Shown: positions 1 through 9,278, numbered from the stretch's first letter. The stretch is DNA of 39,411 nt from Pseudomonadota bacterium (GCA_018241665.1 JAFEDK010000037.1:1-39411); one strand, 5' to 3'. Numbers and translations are program-made. The notes: generated from the sequence alone by a model not told the origin.

Positions 1-290
1 CCTTCTACTTGGGCGGTGAGGATGACGACGGGCAAACCGCCATCGAAGTCCTGCACGACCAACCGAGACGGTGGTTTTGGGCACTGCGTCAGGTGCTCGA
101 TATCTTGACTTGAGAGCTCGGCATGGATGACCCAGCCTGGTGGAGCCTTTTCGAGGCCCGCGTTGGCTGCCATTTCGGCGACTTCCGTGGGACTCAGCAA
201 TTCGGCGTAGCGTGCCCGATGACACCCGAGCAAAAGGGAGGGGTAGTTGCCGCTTTCGAAGGCTGGATTGCTATTTTTGACATTCAACAT
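1..290 (-). CDS. Hypothetical protein, truncated by the left window edge
   Basis: An open frame reads leftward from ATG at 290 and has no stop before base 1, so only the first 96 or so residues are visible. The start is supported by an AAGGAA ribosome-binding site about 5 nt upstream. The product begins MLNVKNSNPAFESG and has no signal peptide, membrane segment or motif that I recognise. It is divergent from the ribbon-helix-helix gene and the BREX operon, so the two may share the control region at 291-479. It could be part of the defence island or of the host flank. The frame is real by start signal and by uninterrupted coding; the function is unknown. Confidence 0.6.
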   Translation of the reverse strand, partial: MLNVKNSNPAFESGNYPSLLLGCHRARYAELLSPTEVAEMAANAGLEKAPPGWVIHAELSSQDIEHLTQCPKPPSRLVVQDFDGGLPVVILTAQVE

Positions 291-387
291 GGTTTCCTTG
301 AAATGAAATGACCTGGAAACCTGTGTAGCGAATGAGCTCCGCAAACTGTTCGCGTACCGTCGTCACGGCTCGGTTTGCCCGGAGCCT

Positions 388-470
388 TTCCTGTAAGTTC
401 ACGGCGTCATCTGAAAATGTCACTTTCTGTACGTTAAGCTAGCACCTTGCTAGCGTTTTACTTACAGGAA
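388..470. promoter_or_regulatory. Divergent control region with an 11-bp inverted repeat and paired GCTAGC boxes
   Basis: TTCCTGTAAGT at 388-398 is the exact reverse complement of ACTTACAGGAA at 460-470. Between them, GCTAGC occurs twice, at 438-443 and 449-454, separated by 5 nt. The right arm contains the AGGAA ribosome-binding site of the next gene. The region lies between the leftward gene (start 290) and the rightward small regulator (start 480). Two readings are possible: operator half-sites for the ribbon-helix-helix protein, or an RNA hairpin hiding the ribosome-binding site. I cannot place -35/-10 boxes with confidence. Confidence 0.5.
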
Positions 471-479
471 CCCTCTGCA

Positions 480-689
480 ATGGCCGTTGCCAAATCCCAG
501 GTAGTCAGTGTCCGCGTGGAGCCCCCCATCAAGGCAGCTCTGCAGTTGGCTGCTGAGCGAGAAATGCGCAGCATCGCCAACATGGTGGAGGTCATGGTGG
601 TCGCGTACTGTCGCGCCCAAGGCTATCCCCTCGAAGGCGTCCCCGTCGACACCCTGCCCAATACCAACGTGCGGGGAAGTGCGGTGTGA
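480..689 (+). CDS. Small ribbon-helix-helix (Arc/MetJ-like) protein, putative BREX operon regulator
   Basis: 69 residues from ATG 480, preferred over an upstream TTG (447) because AGGAA sits 9 nt before it. The layout is a short beta strand (VVSVRVEP, about residues 7-14), a helix rich in Ala/Glu (about 15-30) and a second helix (about 31-47), which is the ribbon-helix-helix pattern of small dimeric DNA-binding proteins. The tail after residue 50 is Pro/Val/Asn-rich. It overlaps brxA by GTGA, so the two are translationally coupled. Being the first gene of the operon and next to an inverted-repeat region suggests autoregulation of the BREX array (inference). Known BREX regulators such as BrxR are WYL-domain proteins, so this would be a different type. 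Confidence 0.6.
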   Translation: MAVAKSQVVSVRVEPPIKAALQLAAEREMRSIANMVEVMVVAYCRAQGYPLEGVPVDTLPNTNVRGSAV

Positions 690-1486
690 CGGAGCAACGC
701 CAGGCACTTCTGTCCCAACTCGGTTTTCGCTTCGGCATCAACGGGCCGCATGCAGCGCGGACCATGATGCTGGACGACCTGCGCCTGCTGCTAGGGCACA
801 CGCCGCAGCAAGCCACACGCGCCGACTACGTATCGGCGGTAGTCGATGGCAACGTGTTGGGCAAGCCGACACGCAAGGCACGTGAATTGGCGCTGCGGCA
901 CATGGCCACTTTGTATGCCCTAGACCCAATCAATCCTATTTTCCGTGCCCTACGGCACCTATGGCCACTCAACGAAGCGGCCCAGCCGCTGCTTGCCCTG
1001 GCTGTTGCTCTGGCGCGCGACCCGCTTTTGCGCGGCACCCAGTCCTTCATCTTTGGTCAAGTTGCTGGCGCCGCGGTGCCGCGAGAGGCCATGGAGGCCT
1101 TCCTCAGCGCCACGCATCCAGACCGCTTCAGCCCCGCATCGCTCAAGTCGTTCGCGCAGAACGTCTCAGGCACCTGGACGGCTGCCGGTTTACTGCATGG
1201 GAGGGTGCGCAAGACCCGTGCCGTGGTTGAGCCACACCCCGAATCCGTTGCGCTGCTGTTGTTCTTCGGCTATCTAGAAGGCCGCACGGGACAACGTCTT
1301 TTCTCGTCCGATTGGACCAACCTGCTCGGCAGTTCCCCGGATGAGCTGGAGGCGCTTGCAACATCGGCGTCGCATCGGGGCCTGATGGTCTTCATGAACG
1401 CCGGCGGCGTCAAGGAAGTGCGCTTTCCGGGCTATCTCACCGCCGAAGAAGAACAAATCCGACAGGAGGTCTCGCATGTCGTCTAA
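686..1486 (+). CDS. brxA: BrxA-like protein (DUF1819 family), BREX system
   Basis: 266 residues from GTG 686, whose GTGA overlaps the stop of the upstream regulator; GGGGA lies about 9 nt before. The sequence is mostly helical and has a C-terminal YLTAEEEQIRQE segment. I assign BrxA by overall character and by position: it sits directly before brxB and brxC, the standard order in type 1 BREX. BrxA is described as a small DNA-binding component needed for defence in some BREX systems. It is somewhat longer than the roughly 200 residues I associate with the family. It overlaps brxB by 11 bp. The family call is good in context, but no catalytic motif can confirm it. Confidence 0.75.
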   Translation: MTEQRQALLSQLGFRFGINGPHAARTMMLDDLRLLLGHTPQQATRADYVSAVVDGNVLGKPTRKARELALRHMATLYALDPINPIFRALRHLWPLNEAAQPLLALAVALARDPLLRGTQSFIFGQVAGAAVPREAMEAFLSATHPDRFSPASLKSFAQNVSGTWTAAGLLHGRVRKTRAVVEPHPESVALLLFFGYLEGRTGQRLFSSDWTNLLGSSPDELEALATSASHRGLMVFMNAGGVKEVRFPGYLTAEEEQIRQEVSHVV

Positions 1487-2039
1487 GGTCGCAAAACTGG
1501 TGTCCGCCTACCGCCAGCACCTCACGGTACCGTGGCAGGTGGGCCTCGCGGCCATCCAGCGCGTCATCTTCGCGGTCTATGACAAGGCCGACGAATTGCG
1601 CCTACGCGCCAACGTTGAGGAATTTGCCTTGGCCACCCAGCAGGCAGACAAGCGGTGGCTCGTGCTCGACGTGACCAACGCCTTCCCAGAGTGGATGGCC
1701 GCACAGGAATACCGCGATGCGTACTTCGAGTCACCGGAAGACCTGGCCGGCTATCAGGCGGGCGAGTTGACCGAGTTCGTGGCCGACCTCACTACCCGCC
1801 TGAAAGAACGCATCACAGCAGAGGCAGACGCTGACACTGTGGTCGCGCTCCTGGGTGTCGGAATGTTGTTCGGCTTGGCACGTGTCTCATCCGTCGTCGA
1901 GGGCATCAAGGAAGCCGTGCAAGGCCGCCTGCTGGTGTTCTTCCCTGGTGAGCACCACCCGGAGAACCACACCTATCGCCTGCTGGATGCGCGCGACGGA
2001 TGGAACTACCTGGCCGTGCCGTTGCTGGCCAAAGACTAA
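1476..2039 (+). CDS. brxB: BrxB-like protein (DUF1788 family), BREX system
   Basis: 187 residues from ATG 1476, with a strong AGGAGG (1464-1469) inside the end of brxA. The features match the BrxB/DUF1788 type: an N-terminal helical part, an LVLDVTNAFPEWMA strand-loop around residues 60-75, and a C-terminal segment with LLVFFPGEH and YRLLDARDGWNYLAVPL near the end. BrxB is a conserved BREX component of unclear biochemistry, thought to bridge other Brx proteins. It lies between brxA and brxC and is probably coupled to both. Length is normal for the family. Confidence 0.85.
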   Translation: MSSKVAKLVSAYRQHLTVPWQVGLAAIQRVIFAVYDKADELRLRANVEEFALATQQADKRWLVLDVTNAFPEWMAAQEYRDAYFESPEDLAGYQAGELTEFVADLTTRLKERITAEADADTVVALLGVGMLFGLARVSSVVEGIKEAVQGRLLVFFPGEHHPENHTYRLLDARDGWNYLAVPLLAKD

Positions 2040-2071
2040 GCAATTTCAAGAATCAGAACGAGGGACCACTC

Positions 2072-5000
2072 ATGCTGAACAGGGACATCTACAACAAGGC
2101 GCCGCAAGAGAATCGCCTCGTCAACAACGGCGTGGCGGAAGTGTCGGAGGACCACTCCGATGCCGCCCAAGCCATCTTGCGCTACGAGCTGGAAACCTTT
2201 GTCTGTGACGGCCAGTATGAAAAAGGTCTGGAGACCATCCTCGACAAGTTCCTGGTGAACCTCGATGCGGGTACGGAACAGCCGGGTGTCTGGATTTCTG
2301 GCTTCTACGGCAGCGGCAAATCTCACCTTGCCAAGATGCTGCGCACGCTGTGGACCGACTACCAGTTCAGCGACGGTGCCACCGCCCGTAGCCTGGCCAA
2401 GCTGCCCACTGGGGTGTTCGAGCTCCTGAAGGAGCTCACCACGCAGGGCAAGCGTCACGGCGCGTTGCATGCCGCCGCGGGCAAGCTGGGCGCGGGCGCG
2501 GGCGACAAGGTTCGGCTGGCCTTGCTCGGCATCGTGTTCAAGTCCAAGGGCCTGCCCGAGCAGTATAACCAGGCCCAGCTGGTGCTCTGGATGAGCCGCG
2601 AAGGCATCTTGTCCATAGTTGAAGCAGAGCTGAAGGCCGCTGGCCGCTCCCTGGCGCAAGAGTTGCCGCACATGTACGTGTCCAGCCACCTCGCCAAGAC
2701 GCTGCTCAAGGCCCGCCCCGACCTAGCCCATACAGAAGCAGACGCGCGCAAGCTGCTCAAAGAGCAGTTCCCGCAGGTCACCGACGTTACCAGCGAACAG
2801 ATGACCACGGCCATCGAGGCCGCGCTCGCGGTGGATGGCAAATTCCCACTGACGCTGGTGGTGCTGGACGAAGTGCAGCAGTACATCGGAAACGACGCAG
2901 AAAAGGCCTTCCAGGTGCAGGAAGTCACCGAGACCCTGTCCAAGCACTTCAACGGCAAGCTGCTCTTCGTCGGCACCGGCCAGTCTGCCCTGTCCGGCAT
3001 GCCCAATCTGCAGCGCTTGATGGGCCGCTTCCCGGTGCAGGTCATGCTGGGCGACTGGGACGTCGAGAACGTCACCCGCCAAATCATCCTGGCAAAAAAA
3101 CCCTCCACGCAGCCGGAGGTCGAACATGTGTGGCGGTCTAACCTCGGCGAAATCTCCCGCCACCTGCGTGGCACCAAGCTTGAGCACGTCACGGACGACG
3201 AAGACGTGATGACGTCGGACTACCCGCTGCTCCCGGTCCGTCGCCGCTTCTGGGAACGTGTTCTCCGAACCATCGACACCACCGGCACCGTCTCCCAGCT
3301 ACGCAGCCAGTTGCGCGTCGTGCACGAGGCTGTGCTGGCCACCGCCGATGCGCCACTGGGACATGTCGTTTCGGGCGACTTCCTGTACGACCAGATTGCC
3401 GCAAACCTGGTCTCCACCGCTCAGCTGCCCAAGGAGGTGTTCGAGAACGTCCAGCGTTTTGCCGCAGGTAATGAGCAAGCCCAACTCAAGTCCAAGCTGC
3501 TGAAGCTGGTTTACCTCATCAACAAGCTTCCTGCCGATGCCGCGCTGAGCATAGGCCTGAAGGCTACCGAAGAGGCTCTGGCCGACCTGTTGGTCACCGA
3601 CCTTTCGGCTGGGTCTTCCGAGTTGCGCAAAAAGCTGCCTGCACTGTTGGATGAACTGCAAAACCAAGACCGCCTCATCATGGCATTGGCGGGGAGCAGT
3701 GGAACCGAATACCGACTGCAGACCCGCGAATCCAGCGCCTGGTACGACGAGTTCCGCGCCCAAGAAACAGAACTTCAGGCCGCGCCACAAAGGGTCGAGC
3801 AAAAGCGCGCCGACCTACTCAAGAGCCGTTTTGGCGATGTGCTGAAGAAGGTCCGAGTCGTGCAGGGCAAAGACAACGTCGAACGGCGCCTCACGCCCAC
3901 CTACGAAGACAGCCTGCCCAAGGACAACGACAAGAACCTCTACCTGTGGATTCAGGACGGTTGGCAAACCGAAGAAAAGTCTGTCATCGCCGAAGCCAAG
4001 GCCAAGAGCGCGGACAACCCCACGCTGTTCGCCTTCCTGCCCGCTCAGCACAAAACTGAGCTGACCAACGCCATTGTGGCGCTGGAGGCCGCCCGCACCA
4101 CCCTGCAGAAAAAGGGCAGTCCATCCACCGAGGAAGGCCGCGACGCCCAGCGCTCGATGGAAAGCCGCCAACGCACTGCCGAAAAAGAACTGGCCGAACT
4201 GGTGGAGCAACTCCTGGCCGGAGTGCGCGTGTTCCAGGCCGGTGGGCAGGAAGCGGTGGACGGCAACGACCTGGCCGACCGCATCAACCGCGCCGCCAAG
4301 TCTTCGGCCATCCGCCTCTACAGCCAGTTCGACGCCGCCGACCACGACCAGTGGAGCAAGGTGCTCGACGAGGCCCGCAAGGGCAACCTGGAGGCGCTCA
4401 AGGCCGTGGGACACCCCCAGGAAGCGGACAAGCACCCGGTTTGCCAAAAGCTGCTGGCCTACATCGGTCCGGGTAAGAAGGGCGCCGAGATTCGCGACAA
4501 CTTCGAGGCCCCGCCCTTCGGCTGGCCGCGCGATGCCATCGATGGTGCCCTTTACGCCCTGCTGGCTGCGGGTCACTTGAAGGCCACCGATGCCGTATCC
4601 AAGCCCGTCGATGCCAAGGGCCTGGACCGCGCCAAGCTCACCCAGACCCACTTCCAGCGCGAGAGCATCAACATCACGCCGCCGCAGCTCATCAAGATTC
4701 GCTCGCTGTTCAGCGCCGTGGGCGTGCCCTGCCAGCCCAAGGAAGAGCTGACCAAGGTGCCCGCCTTGCTGGCCAAGCTGCGCGAGCAGGCATCCAAGGC
4801 CGGCGGCCCGGCGCCTGCGCCTGAGGTGCCCAAGCTGACATCCATCGAAGCCATTGAGGCGCAAACGGGCAACGCCCAGCTGCTGGAGCTGTTCACCCGT
4901 TACGACGAACTCGTCGGCCTGTCCAAGGCCTGGAGCAAAACGGCCGAAGACATCGCCAAGCGCCTGCCGGTGTGGCAACAGCTCAACCTACTGCTGCGCC

Positions 5001-5533
5001 ACGCCAAAGCCCTGGGCCCCTACACAGCACTCAAGGCCGAGGTCGATGCCATCGAAGCGCAGCGCAGCCTGCTTGCCGACCCAGACCCCGTGCGCCCGCT
5101 GCTCGACAAGGCGGTTGACTTGCTGCGCCAGGCTCTGAACGCCAAGCTCGAAGCCTTTTCTCATTCCTACCAACAGCAGCAATCCCAGCTGCAGCTTGAC
5201 GCGGACTGGAGCAAACTCAGCGATGGGCAGCGCGCCGAGCTGGAGTCCAAGCACAATTTGTCGGCGCTCGAAGCGCCCCCCCTGGGCACATCCGAGCAAT
5301 TGCAGGATGCGCTAGACAGCTGCGACTTGGACCACTGGGTTTCAAAGGCGCAAGCATTACCCAGTCGCTTCGAGGCTGCTCGCCACGCCGCTGTACAGCT
5401 GCTTAAGCCCAACGTCGTCCATGTGGCGCTGCCCAAGCGCACTTTGAACGATGAGGCTGAGTTGAAGGCGTGGTTGGCAGAGGTGGATGTACTGCTGAGC
5501 ACTAAGCTCAAACAAGGGCCGGTGTCGCTTTGA
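2072..5533 (+). CDS. brxC: BrxC-like P-loop ATPase, BREX system
   Basis: 1153 residues. The frame is open from 2000, but ATG 2072 is the likely start: GAGGG lies 8 nt before it and the protein then begins MLNRDIYNKAP. The Walker A motif GFYGSGKSH is at residues 77-85 and a Walker B-like LTLVVLDEVQQY lies around residue 265. The C-terminal half is long, helical and Glu/Ala/Lys-rich, with likely coiled coils (about 550-750 and 930-1080). BrxC/PglY is the large AAA+-type ATPase found in all BREX types; with PglX, PglZ and BrxB it is thought to form the modification/surveillance complex on DNA. Length is typical of BrxC. A large antisense frame over its 3' half is a composition shadow. Confidence 0.93.
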   Translation: MLNRDIYNKAPQENRLVNNGVAEVSEDHSDAAQAILRYELETFVCDGQYEKGLETILDKFLVNLDAGTEQPGVWISGFYGSGKSHLAKMLRTLWTDYQFSDGATARSLAKLPTGVFELLKELTTQGKRHGALHAAAGKLGAGAGDKVRLALLGIVFKSKGLPEQYNQAQLVLWMSREGILSIVEAELKAAGRSLAQELPHMYVSSHLAKTLLKARPDLAHTEADARKLLKEQFPQVTDVTSEQMTTAIEAALAVDGKFPLTLVVLDEVQQYIGNDAEKAFQVQEVTETLSKHFNGKLLFVGTGQSALSGMPNLQRLMGRFPVQVMLGDWDVENVTRQIILAKKPSTQPEVEHVWRSNLGEISRHLRGTKLEHVTDDEDVMTSDYPLLPVRRRFWERVLRTIDTTGTVSQLRSQLRVVHEAVLATADAPLGHVVSGDFLYDQIAANLVSTAQLPKEVFENVQRFAAGNEQAQLKSKLLKLVYLINKLPADAALSIGLKATEEALADLLVTDLSAGSSELRKKLPALLDELQNQDRLIMALAGSSGTEYRLQTRESSAWYDEFRAQETELQAAPQRVEQKRADLLKSRFGDVLKKVRVVQGKDNVERRLTPTYEDSLPKDNDKNLYLWIQDGWQTEEKSVIAEAKAKSADNPTLFAFLPAQHKTELTNAIVALEAARTTLQKKGSPSTEEGRDAQRSMESRQRTAEKELAELVEQLLAGVRVFQAGGQEAVDGNDLADRINRAAKSSAIRLYSQFDAADHDQWSKVLDEARKGNLEALKAVGHPQEADKHPVCQKLLAYIGPGKKGAEIRDNFEAPPFGWPRDAIDGALYALLAAGHLKATDAVSKPVDAKGLDRAKLTQTHFQRESINITPPQLIKIRSLFSAVGVPCQPKEELTKVPALLAKLREQASKAGGPAPAPEVPKLTSIEAIEAQTGNAQLLELFTRYDELVGLSKAWSKTAEDIAKRLPVWQQLNLLLRHAKALGPYTALKAEVDAIEAQRSLLADPDPVRPLLDKAVDLLRQALNAKLEAFSHSYQQQQSQLQLDADWSKLSDGQRAELESKHNLSALEAPPLGTSEQLQDALDSCDLDHWVSKAQALPSRFEAARHAAVQLLKPNVVHVALPKRTLNDEAELKAWLAEVDVLLSTKLKQGPVSL

Positions 5534-5550
5534 GCGGGCAGGAGTGAATC

Positions 5551-5910
5551 ATGGTCGACTCAATCATTCAAGCAACAGCCAAGAACCTTGGAATGGATAC
5601 ATCCGATGTTGCCGCCGTAGCCAATGAACTCATGTTGCAGCTGCACCGCGCTCAATTTGAGCGCAATGAAGTGGAGGGGGCTGACTACATGGGGGCCAGC
5701 CAAATTGGCACCTTGTTCAGGGCGCTGCCGCGCAAAGCCTTCTTTCACTTCTTGGGCTTCTACGAGCATATGCAACTAGGCCAAACAGAGTGGGAACAAG
5801 GCTACGCCAGCGAATACCTGGCTCGGCTTGCCCCTCGTAACGAATGGCAGCCCTACACGCATCAGATGAGCGGATGGAAGAAGGGCAACTACTGGGTGGG
5901 CCGCAAATAA
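5551..5910 (+). CDS. Unrecognised 119-residue protein between brxC and pglX
   Basis: Begins at ATG 5551 with GGCAGGAG about 7 nt upstream, 17 nt after brxC. Its stop TAA shares a base with the ATG of pglX (TAATG), so translation of pglX is probably coupled to it. The N-terminal half is helical (IIQATAKNLG, VAAVANELML). The middle is aromatic (KAFFHFLGFYEHM), and the Trp-rich C-terminus ends in SGWKKGNYWVGRK. It has no membrane segment, cysteine cluster or known catalytic motif. The canonical type 1 BREX order has no gene here, so it may be a PglX accessory or specificity factor, a regulator, or an antitoxin-like partner. I do not recognise the family. Confidence 0.8.
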   Translation: MVDSIIQATAKNLGMDTSDVAAVANELMLQLHRAQFERNEVEGADYMGASQIGTLFRALPRKAFFHFLGFYEHMQLGQTEWEQGYASEYLARLAPRNEWQPYTHQMSGWKKGNYWVGRK

Positions 5911-8900
5911 TGAGTGCGCTTTTGAATTCTCCCCTCCCCAAACCCCAACGGACCCAACTCGAAAACACCGTCAAAGCCGCCCGTGAGGTCGCCGAAAAAG
6001 GCGCCCGTGCGGCGCTGGCCCAACTGGCCGTGGGCGAAGCCAGTGCACCCAGCTACCTGACCGACGACCTCAAGGCCGTGCGCCGCCGCCTGCGCGCCCA
6101 TGGCCGCGCCTTGGGGGACAAGAAGGCCAGCGACGACACCCAGGCCCTGCAGCATCTGGTCTGGGAAGTGGCCTATGAGCATTGGCATCGCATGCTGTTC
6201 GCCCGCTTCCTGGCCGAGAACGGCCTGCTGTTGTGGGAGCCCGGCGCGGCGGTGTCGCTGGACGACTGCGAAGCCCTGGTGCAGGAGGCCGACCCGCCAA
6301 TGAACCTTGGCTCCAAGACCCAGTGGGAGCTGGCCGGCAAGTTGGCCGCTCGGATGCTGCCGCAGGTGTTCAAGCCACAGAGCCCGGTGTTCGAGCTGGC
6401 CTTCGCGCCCGAGCACCAGCGCGAACTGGAGCGCCTGCTGGCCGCGTTGCCGCCCGAGGTCTTCAAGGCCAGCGACAGCCTGGGCTGGGTCTACCAATTC
6501 TGGCAGGCCAAGCGCAAGGACGAGGTCAATGCATCAGAGGTGAAGATTGGCGCGGATGAGTTGCCCGCCGTCACCCAACTTTTCACCGAGCCCTACATGG
6601 TGGACTTTCTGCTCCACAACTCGTTGGGGGCATGGTGGGTGACACGGCACCCGGGCAAGACCTGCCCCGTGCCACTGACCTACCTGCGCACGCTGGAAGA
6701 CGGCACGCCTGCGGCAGGCAAGTTCGAAGGCTGGCCCGACAAGCTCGACCAGTTCAAGCTGCTGGACCCCTGCTGTGGCTCGGGCCACTTCCTGGTGGCG
6801 GCATTCCTGCTGCTGGTGCCCATGCGCATGGCGGCCGAGGGCCTGGGCGCGATGGACGCGGTGGACGCCGTGCTGGCCAACAACCTGCACGGGCTGGAGC
6901 TGGACGCCCGCTGCGTGGAAATCGCCGTCTTCGCGCTGGCCCTGGCGGCTTGGCGCTTCCCCGATGAGAACGGTGACCCGCTGGGCGTGCGCGCCGACAT
7001 GCCGGCGCCTCAGGTGGCGTGCTGCGGCTTGAAGGTAGCGGCCAAGCCTGAGGACTGGATGGCCCTGGTGCCGGACGACGCCGCCAACGCCGCCTACCTG
7101 CGCCAGGAGCTGCGCCTTTTGCACGCATGCTTCGCCCAGGCGCCGTTGCTCGGCAGCCTGCTGGACCCGGCGCGCAGCCTTAAGAACGACCTGGCCACGT
7201 CCAGCTTTGACACCCTGCGCGACCTGCTGGGGCGGGCGCTTTCCACCGAGCGTCCGTCCACGCTGTGGGGGCAGGCCAGCGAGCTGGAGGACGACAGCTG
7301 GGACTTGGCGCTCACCGCGAAGGGTTTGATGGACGCTGCGCGGTTGCTGGACGGGCGCTACAGCCTTGTAGTGACGAATGTGCCCTACCTCGTGCGGAAT
7401 CGTCAGACGGATTTCCTTAAGACCTTTTGCGAAGCAAATTTCAGCCGAGCCAGGCAAGACTTGGCGAATGTCTTTCTGGAGAGGTGTATTGAACTGACCA
7501 GTGACGTGGGGGTAGTTCAGCTTGTGATGCCGCAAAACTGGCTATTTCTTTCTAGCTTTTCGAAGCAGCGCCAAGAGCATCTTGTCGAACATTCCCTTCA
7601 GCTTATTGCACGCCTGGGGGCAGGAGCATTCGAGACCGTCAGTGGCCAAGTTGTGAATGTAATTCTTCTCACGGAAGGACGGCAACCACCTTCGACTGAG
7701 CATTCGATGCGCGGTCTTGATGTGCGGTCACTGTCGAATGCGACTGATAAGGCGAGGGCGCTCATTGAAGCGGACCTCTTGTCAACGCAACAGTCAGCCT
7801 GCAGAACTGGTGAGCACCTTATCTCGTTTGACTCGATTTCGGAGCACAAGCAACTTCGCGTGTTCGCGGATATTGTTGAGGGAACATCACGGGGAGATTT
7901 GGAGAGGTTTGATAGGTTTTTCTTTGAGTTGTCCGCAATTGACCGGTCCATATGGAGTTTGTTGGTCAACTCACCTGAAGGGGCTGATGTATATGCCGGC
8001 CGCGAGCTTGTCATCGAGTGGAGAAATGGGGAAGGCGCACTGGCTCAGAGTGATGGTGCGCGCATTCGTGGTAGGAGTGCCTGGGGCAAGAAGTCTGTAT
8101 TCGTTGCGAGAACCGGGGATTTCCGTGCAACCTTGAGTACGGGCGAAATTCATGCTCAGAATGGCGTGGCGGTCATTCCGAGAGACCCAAACGACCTTGC
8201 GGCAATTTGGTGCTTTGTTCGCGACGAAGGATTTAAAGCTGCTGTACGCAGGATTAACTCCAAAATCATCGTCCCCTCAGGTGCTATTTTCTCGGTTCCA
8301 TTTGACGCTCACCATTGGAGAGATGTTGCATCCCTAGAGTATCCAGAGGGTTTGCCGCGCGTCTCCACCAATCAACCTACTCAGGCCATCTTCCACGGCC
8401 ACCCGCAGCCCGCCACCGACCCGCTACAGGTCGCCGTCGCCCGCCTCGCCGGCTATCGCTGGCCGGCCGAGACCGACGCAGCGATGGAACTGGCCGATGA
8501 GGCCCGCACTTGGATTGCCCGGTGCGAGAAGCTGGCCGAGCACACCGACGACGACGGCATCGTCTGCCTGCCCTCTGTGCGCGGCGAGGCACCCGCGCAT
8601 GACCGCCTGCTCAAGCTGCTGATAGCCGCCTGGGAGTCCGTCCAGCCCGGCAGCTGGAAGCCGGCTGTGCTCGACAAACTGCTGGCCGATGCCGAGTGCG
8701 CCGGCAAGGGCCTGGACGTCTGGCTGCGCGACAAGTTCTTCGAGCAGCACGCCAAGCGCTTCCACCACCGCCCCTTCATCTGGCACGTGTGGGATGGCCT
8801 GAAGGACGGGTTCGCCGCGCTGGTGAACTACCACCAGCTCGACCATAAGAAGCTCGAGCGCCTCATCCACACCTACCTGGGCGACTGGATTCGCCAGCAG

Positions 8901-9278
8901 GAGGCCGGCGTACGGTCTGGCATCGACGGCGCCCAAACCCGCCTGGCCGCCGCGCAGGACCTGAAGCGCCGGCTGGAACTCATCCTGGAAGGCGAACCGC
9001 CCTACGACATTTTCGTTCGCTGGAAGAAGCTCTCAGAGCAGCCCATCGGCTGGAACCCAGACCTCAACGATGGCGTGCGGCTCAACATCCGCCCCTTCAT
9101 GACCGGCGAGGTCCTTCGCCACAATAAGAAGCCCAAGCTCAACATCACGTGGGACAAGGACCGGGGAAAGGACGTCGAAAGCGCGCCTTGGCTCCAGGTG
9201 TTCAAGGGCGACCGCATCAACGACCACCATCTGACCATTGCAGAAAAAGTAGCGGCAAGGGAGGCCAAGAATGACTGA
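5910..9278 (+). CDS. pglX: PglX-like adenine-specific DNA methyltransferase, BREX system
   Basis: 1122 residues from ATG 5910, coupled to the preceding gene by TAATG. S-adenosylmethionine motif I is LLDPCCGSGHFLVAAF around residue 285. The catalytic motif IV position reads TNVPYL around residue 488, where N6-adenine methyltransferases usually have NPPY; NVPY-type variants occur in Eco57I-like enzymes as far as I know. PglX methylates a non-palindromic adenine site that marks self DNA for BREX. Residues about 485-825 (bases 7370-8390) should include the target-recognition region. They are clearly poorer in G+C than the flanks, which suggests exchange of the specificity module. It overlaps the next gene by 8 bp. 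Confidence 0.93.
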   Translation: MSALLNSPLPKPQRTQLENTVKAAREVAEKGARAALAQLAVGEASAPSYLTDDLKAVRRRLRAHGRALGDKKASDDTQALQHLVWEVAYEHWHRMLFARFLAENGLLLWEPGAAVSLDDCEALVQEADPPMNLGSKTQWELAGKLAARMLPQVFKPQSPVFELAFAPEHQRELERLLAALPPEVFKASDSLGWVYQFWQAKRKDEVNASEVKIGADELPAVTQLFTEPYMVDFLLHNSLGAWWVTRHPGKTCPVPLTYLRTLEDGTPAAGKFEGWPDKLDQFKLLDPCCGSGHFLVAAFLLLVPMRMAAEGLGAMDAVDAVLANNLHGLELDARCVEIAVFALALAAWRFPDENGDPLGVRADMPAPQVACCGLKVAAKPEDWMALVPDDAANAAYLRQELRLLHACFAQAPLLGSLLDPARSLKNDLATSSFDTLRDLLGRALSTERPSTLWGQASELEDDSWDLALTAKGLMDAARLLDGRYSLVVTNVPYLVRNRQTDFLKTFCEANFSRARQDLANVFLERCIELTSDVGVVQLVMPQNWLFLSSFSKQRQEHLVEHSLQLIARLGAGAFETVSGQVVNVILLTEGRQPPSTEHSMRGLDVRSLSNATDKARALIEADLLSTQQSACRTGEHLISFDSISEHKQLRVFADIVEGTSRGDLERFDRFFFELSAIDRSIWSLLVNSPEGADVYAGRELVIEWRNGEGALAQSDGARIRGRSAWGKKSVFVARTGDFRATLSTGEIHAQNGVAVIPRDPNDLAAIWCFVRDEGFKAAVRRINSKIIVPSGAIFSVPFDAHHWRDVASLEYPEGLPRVSTNQPTQAIFHGHPQPATDPLQVAVARLAGYRWPAETDAAMELADEARTWIARCEKLAEHTDDDGIVCLPSVRGEAPAHDRLLKLLIAAWESVQPGSWKPAVLDKLLADAECAGKGLDVWLRDKFFEQHAKRFHHRPFIWHVWDGLKDGFAALVNYHQLDHKKLERLIHTYLGDWIRQQEAGVRSGIDGAQTRLAAAQDLKRRLELILEGEPPYDIFVRWKKLSEQPIGWNPDLNDGVRLNIRPFMTGEVLRHNKKPKLNITWDKDRGKDVESAPWLQVFKGDRINDHHLTIAEKVAAREAKND

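Noticed and set aside
123-311. A 62-codon plus-strand frame at the left edge
   Set aside because: The minus strand of the same bases is an open frame with a good ribosome-binding site running off the window; the plus frame has none.
3815-4978. A 387-codon minus-strand frame inside brxC
   Set aside because: Composition is Gly/Leu/Val/His-rich without a domain; it is a shadow of the Walker-motif-bearing brxC.
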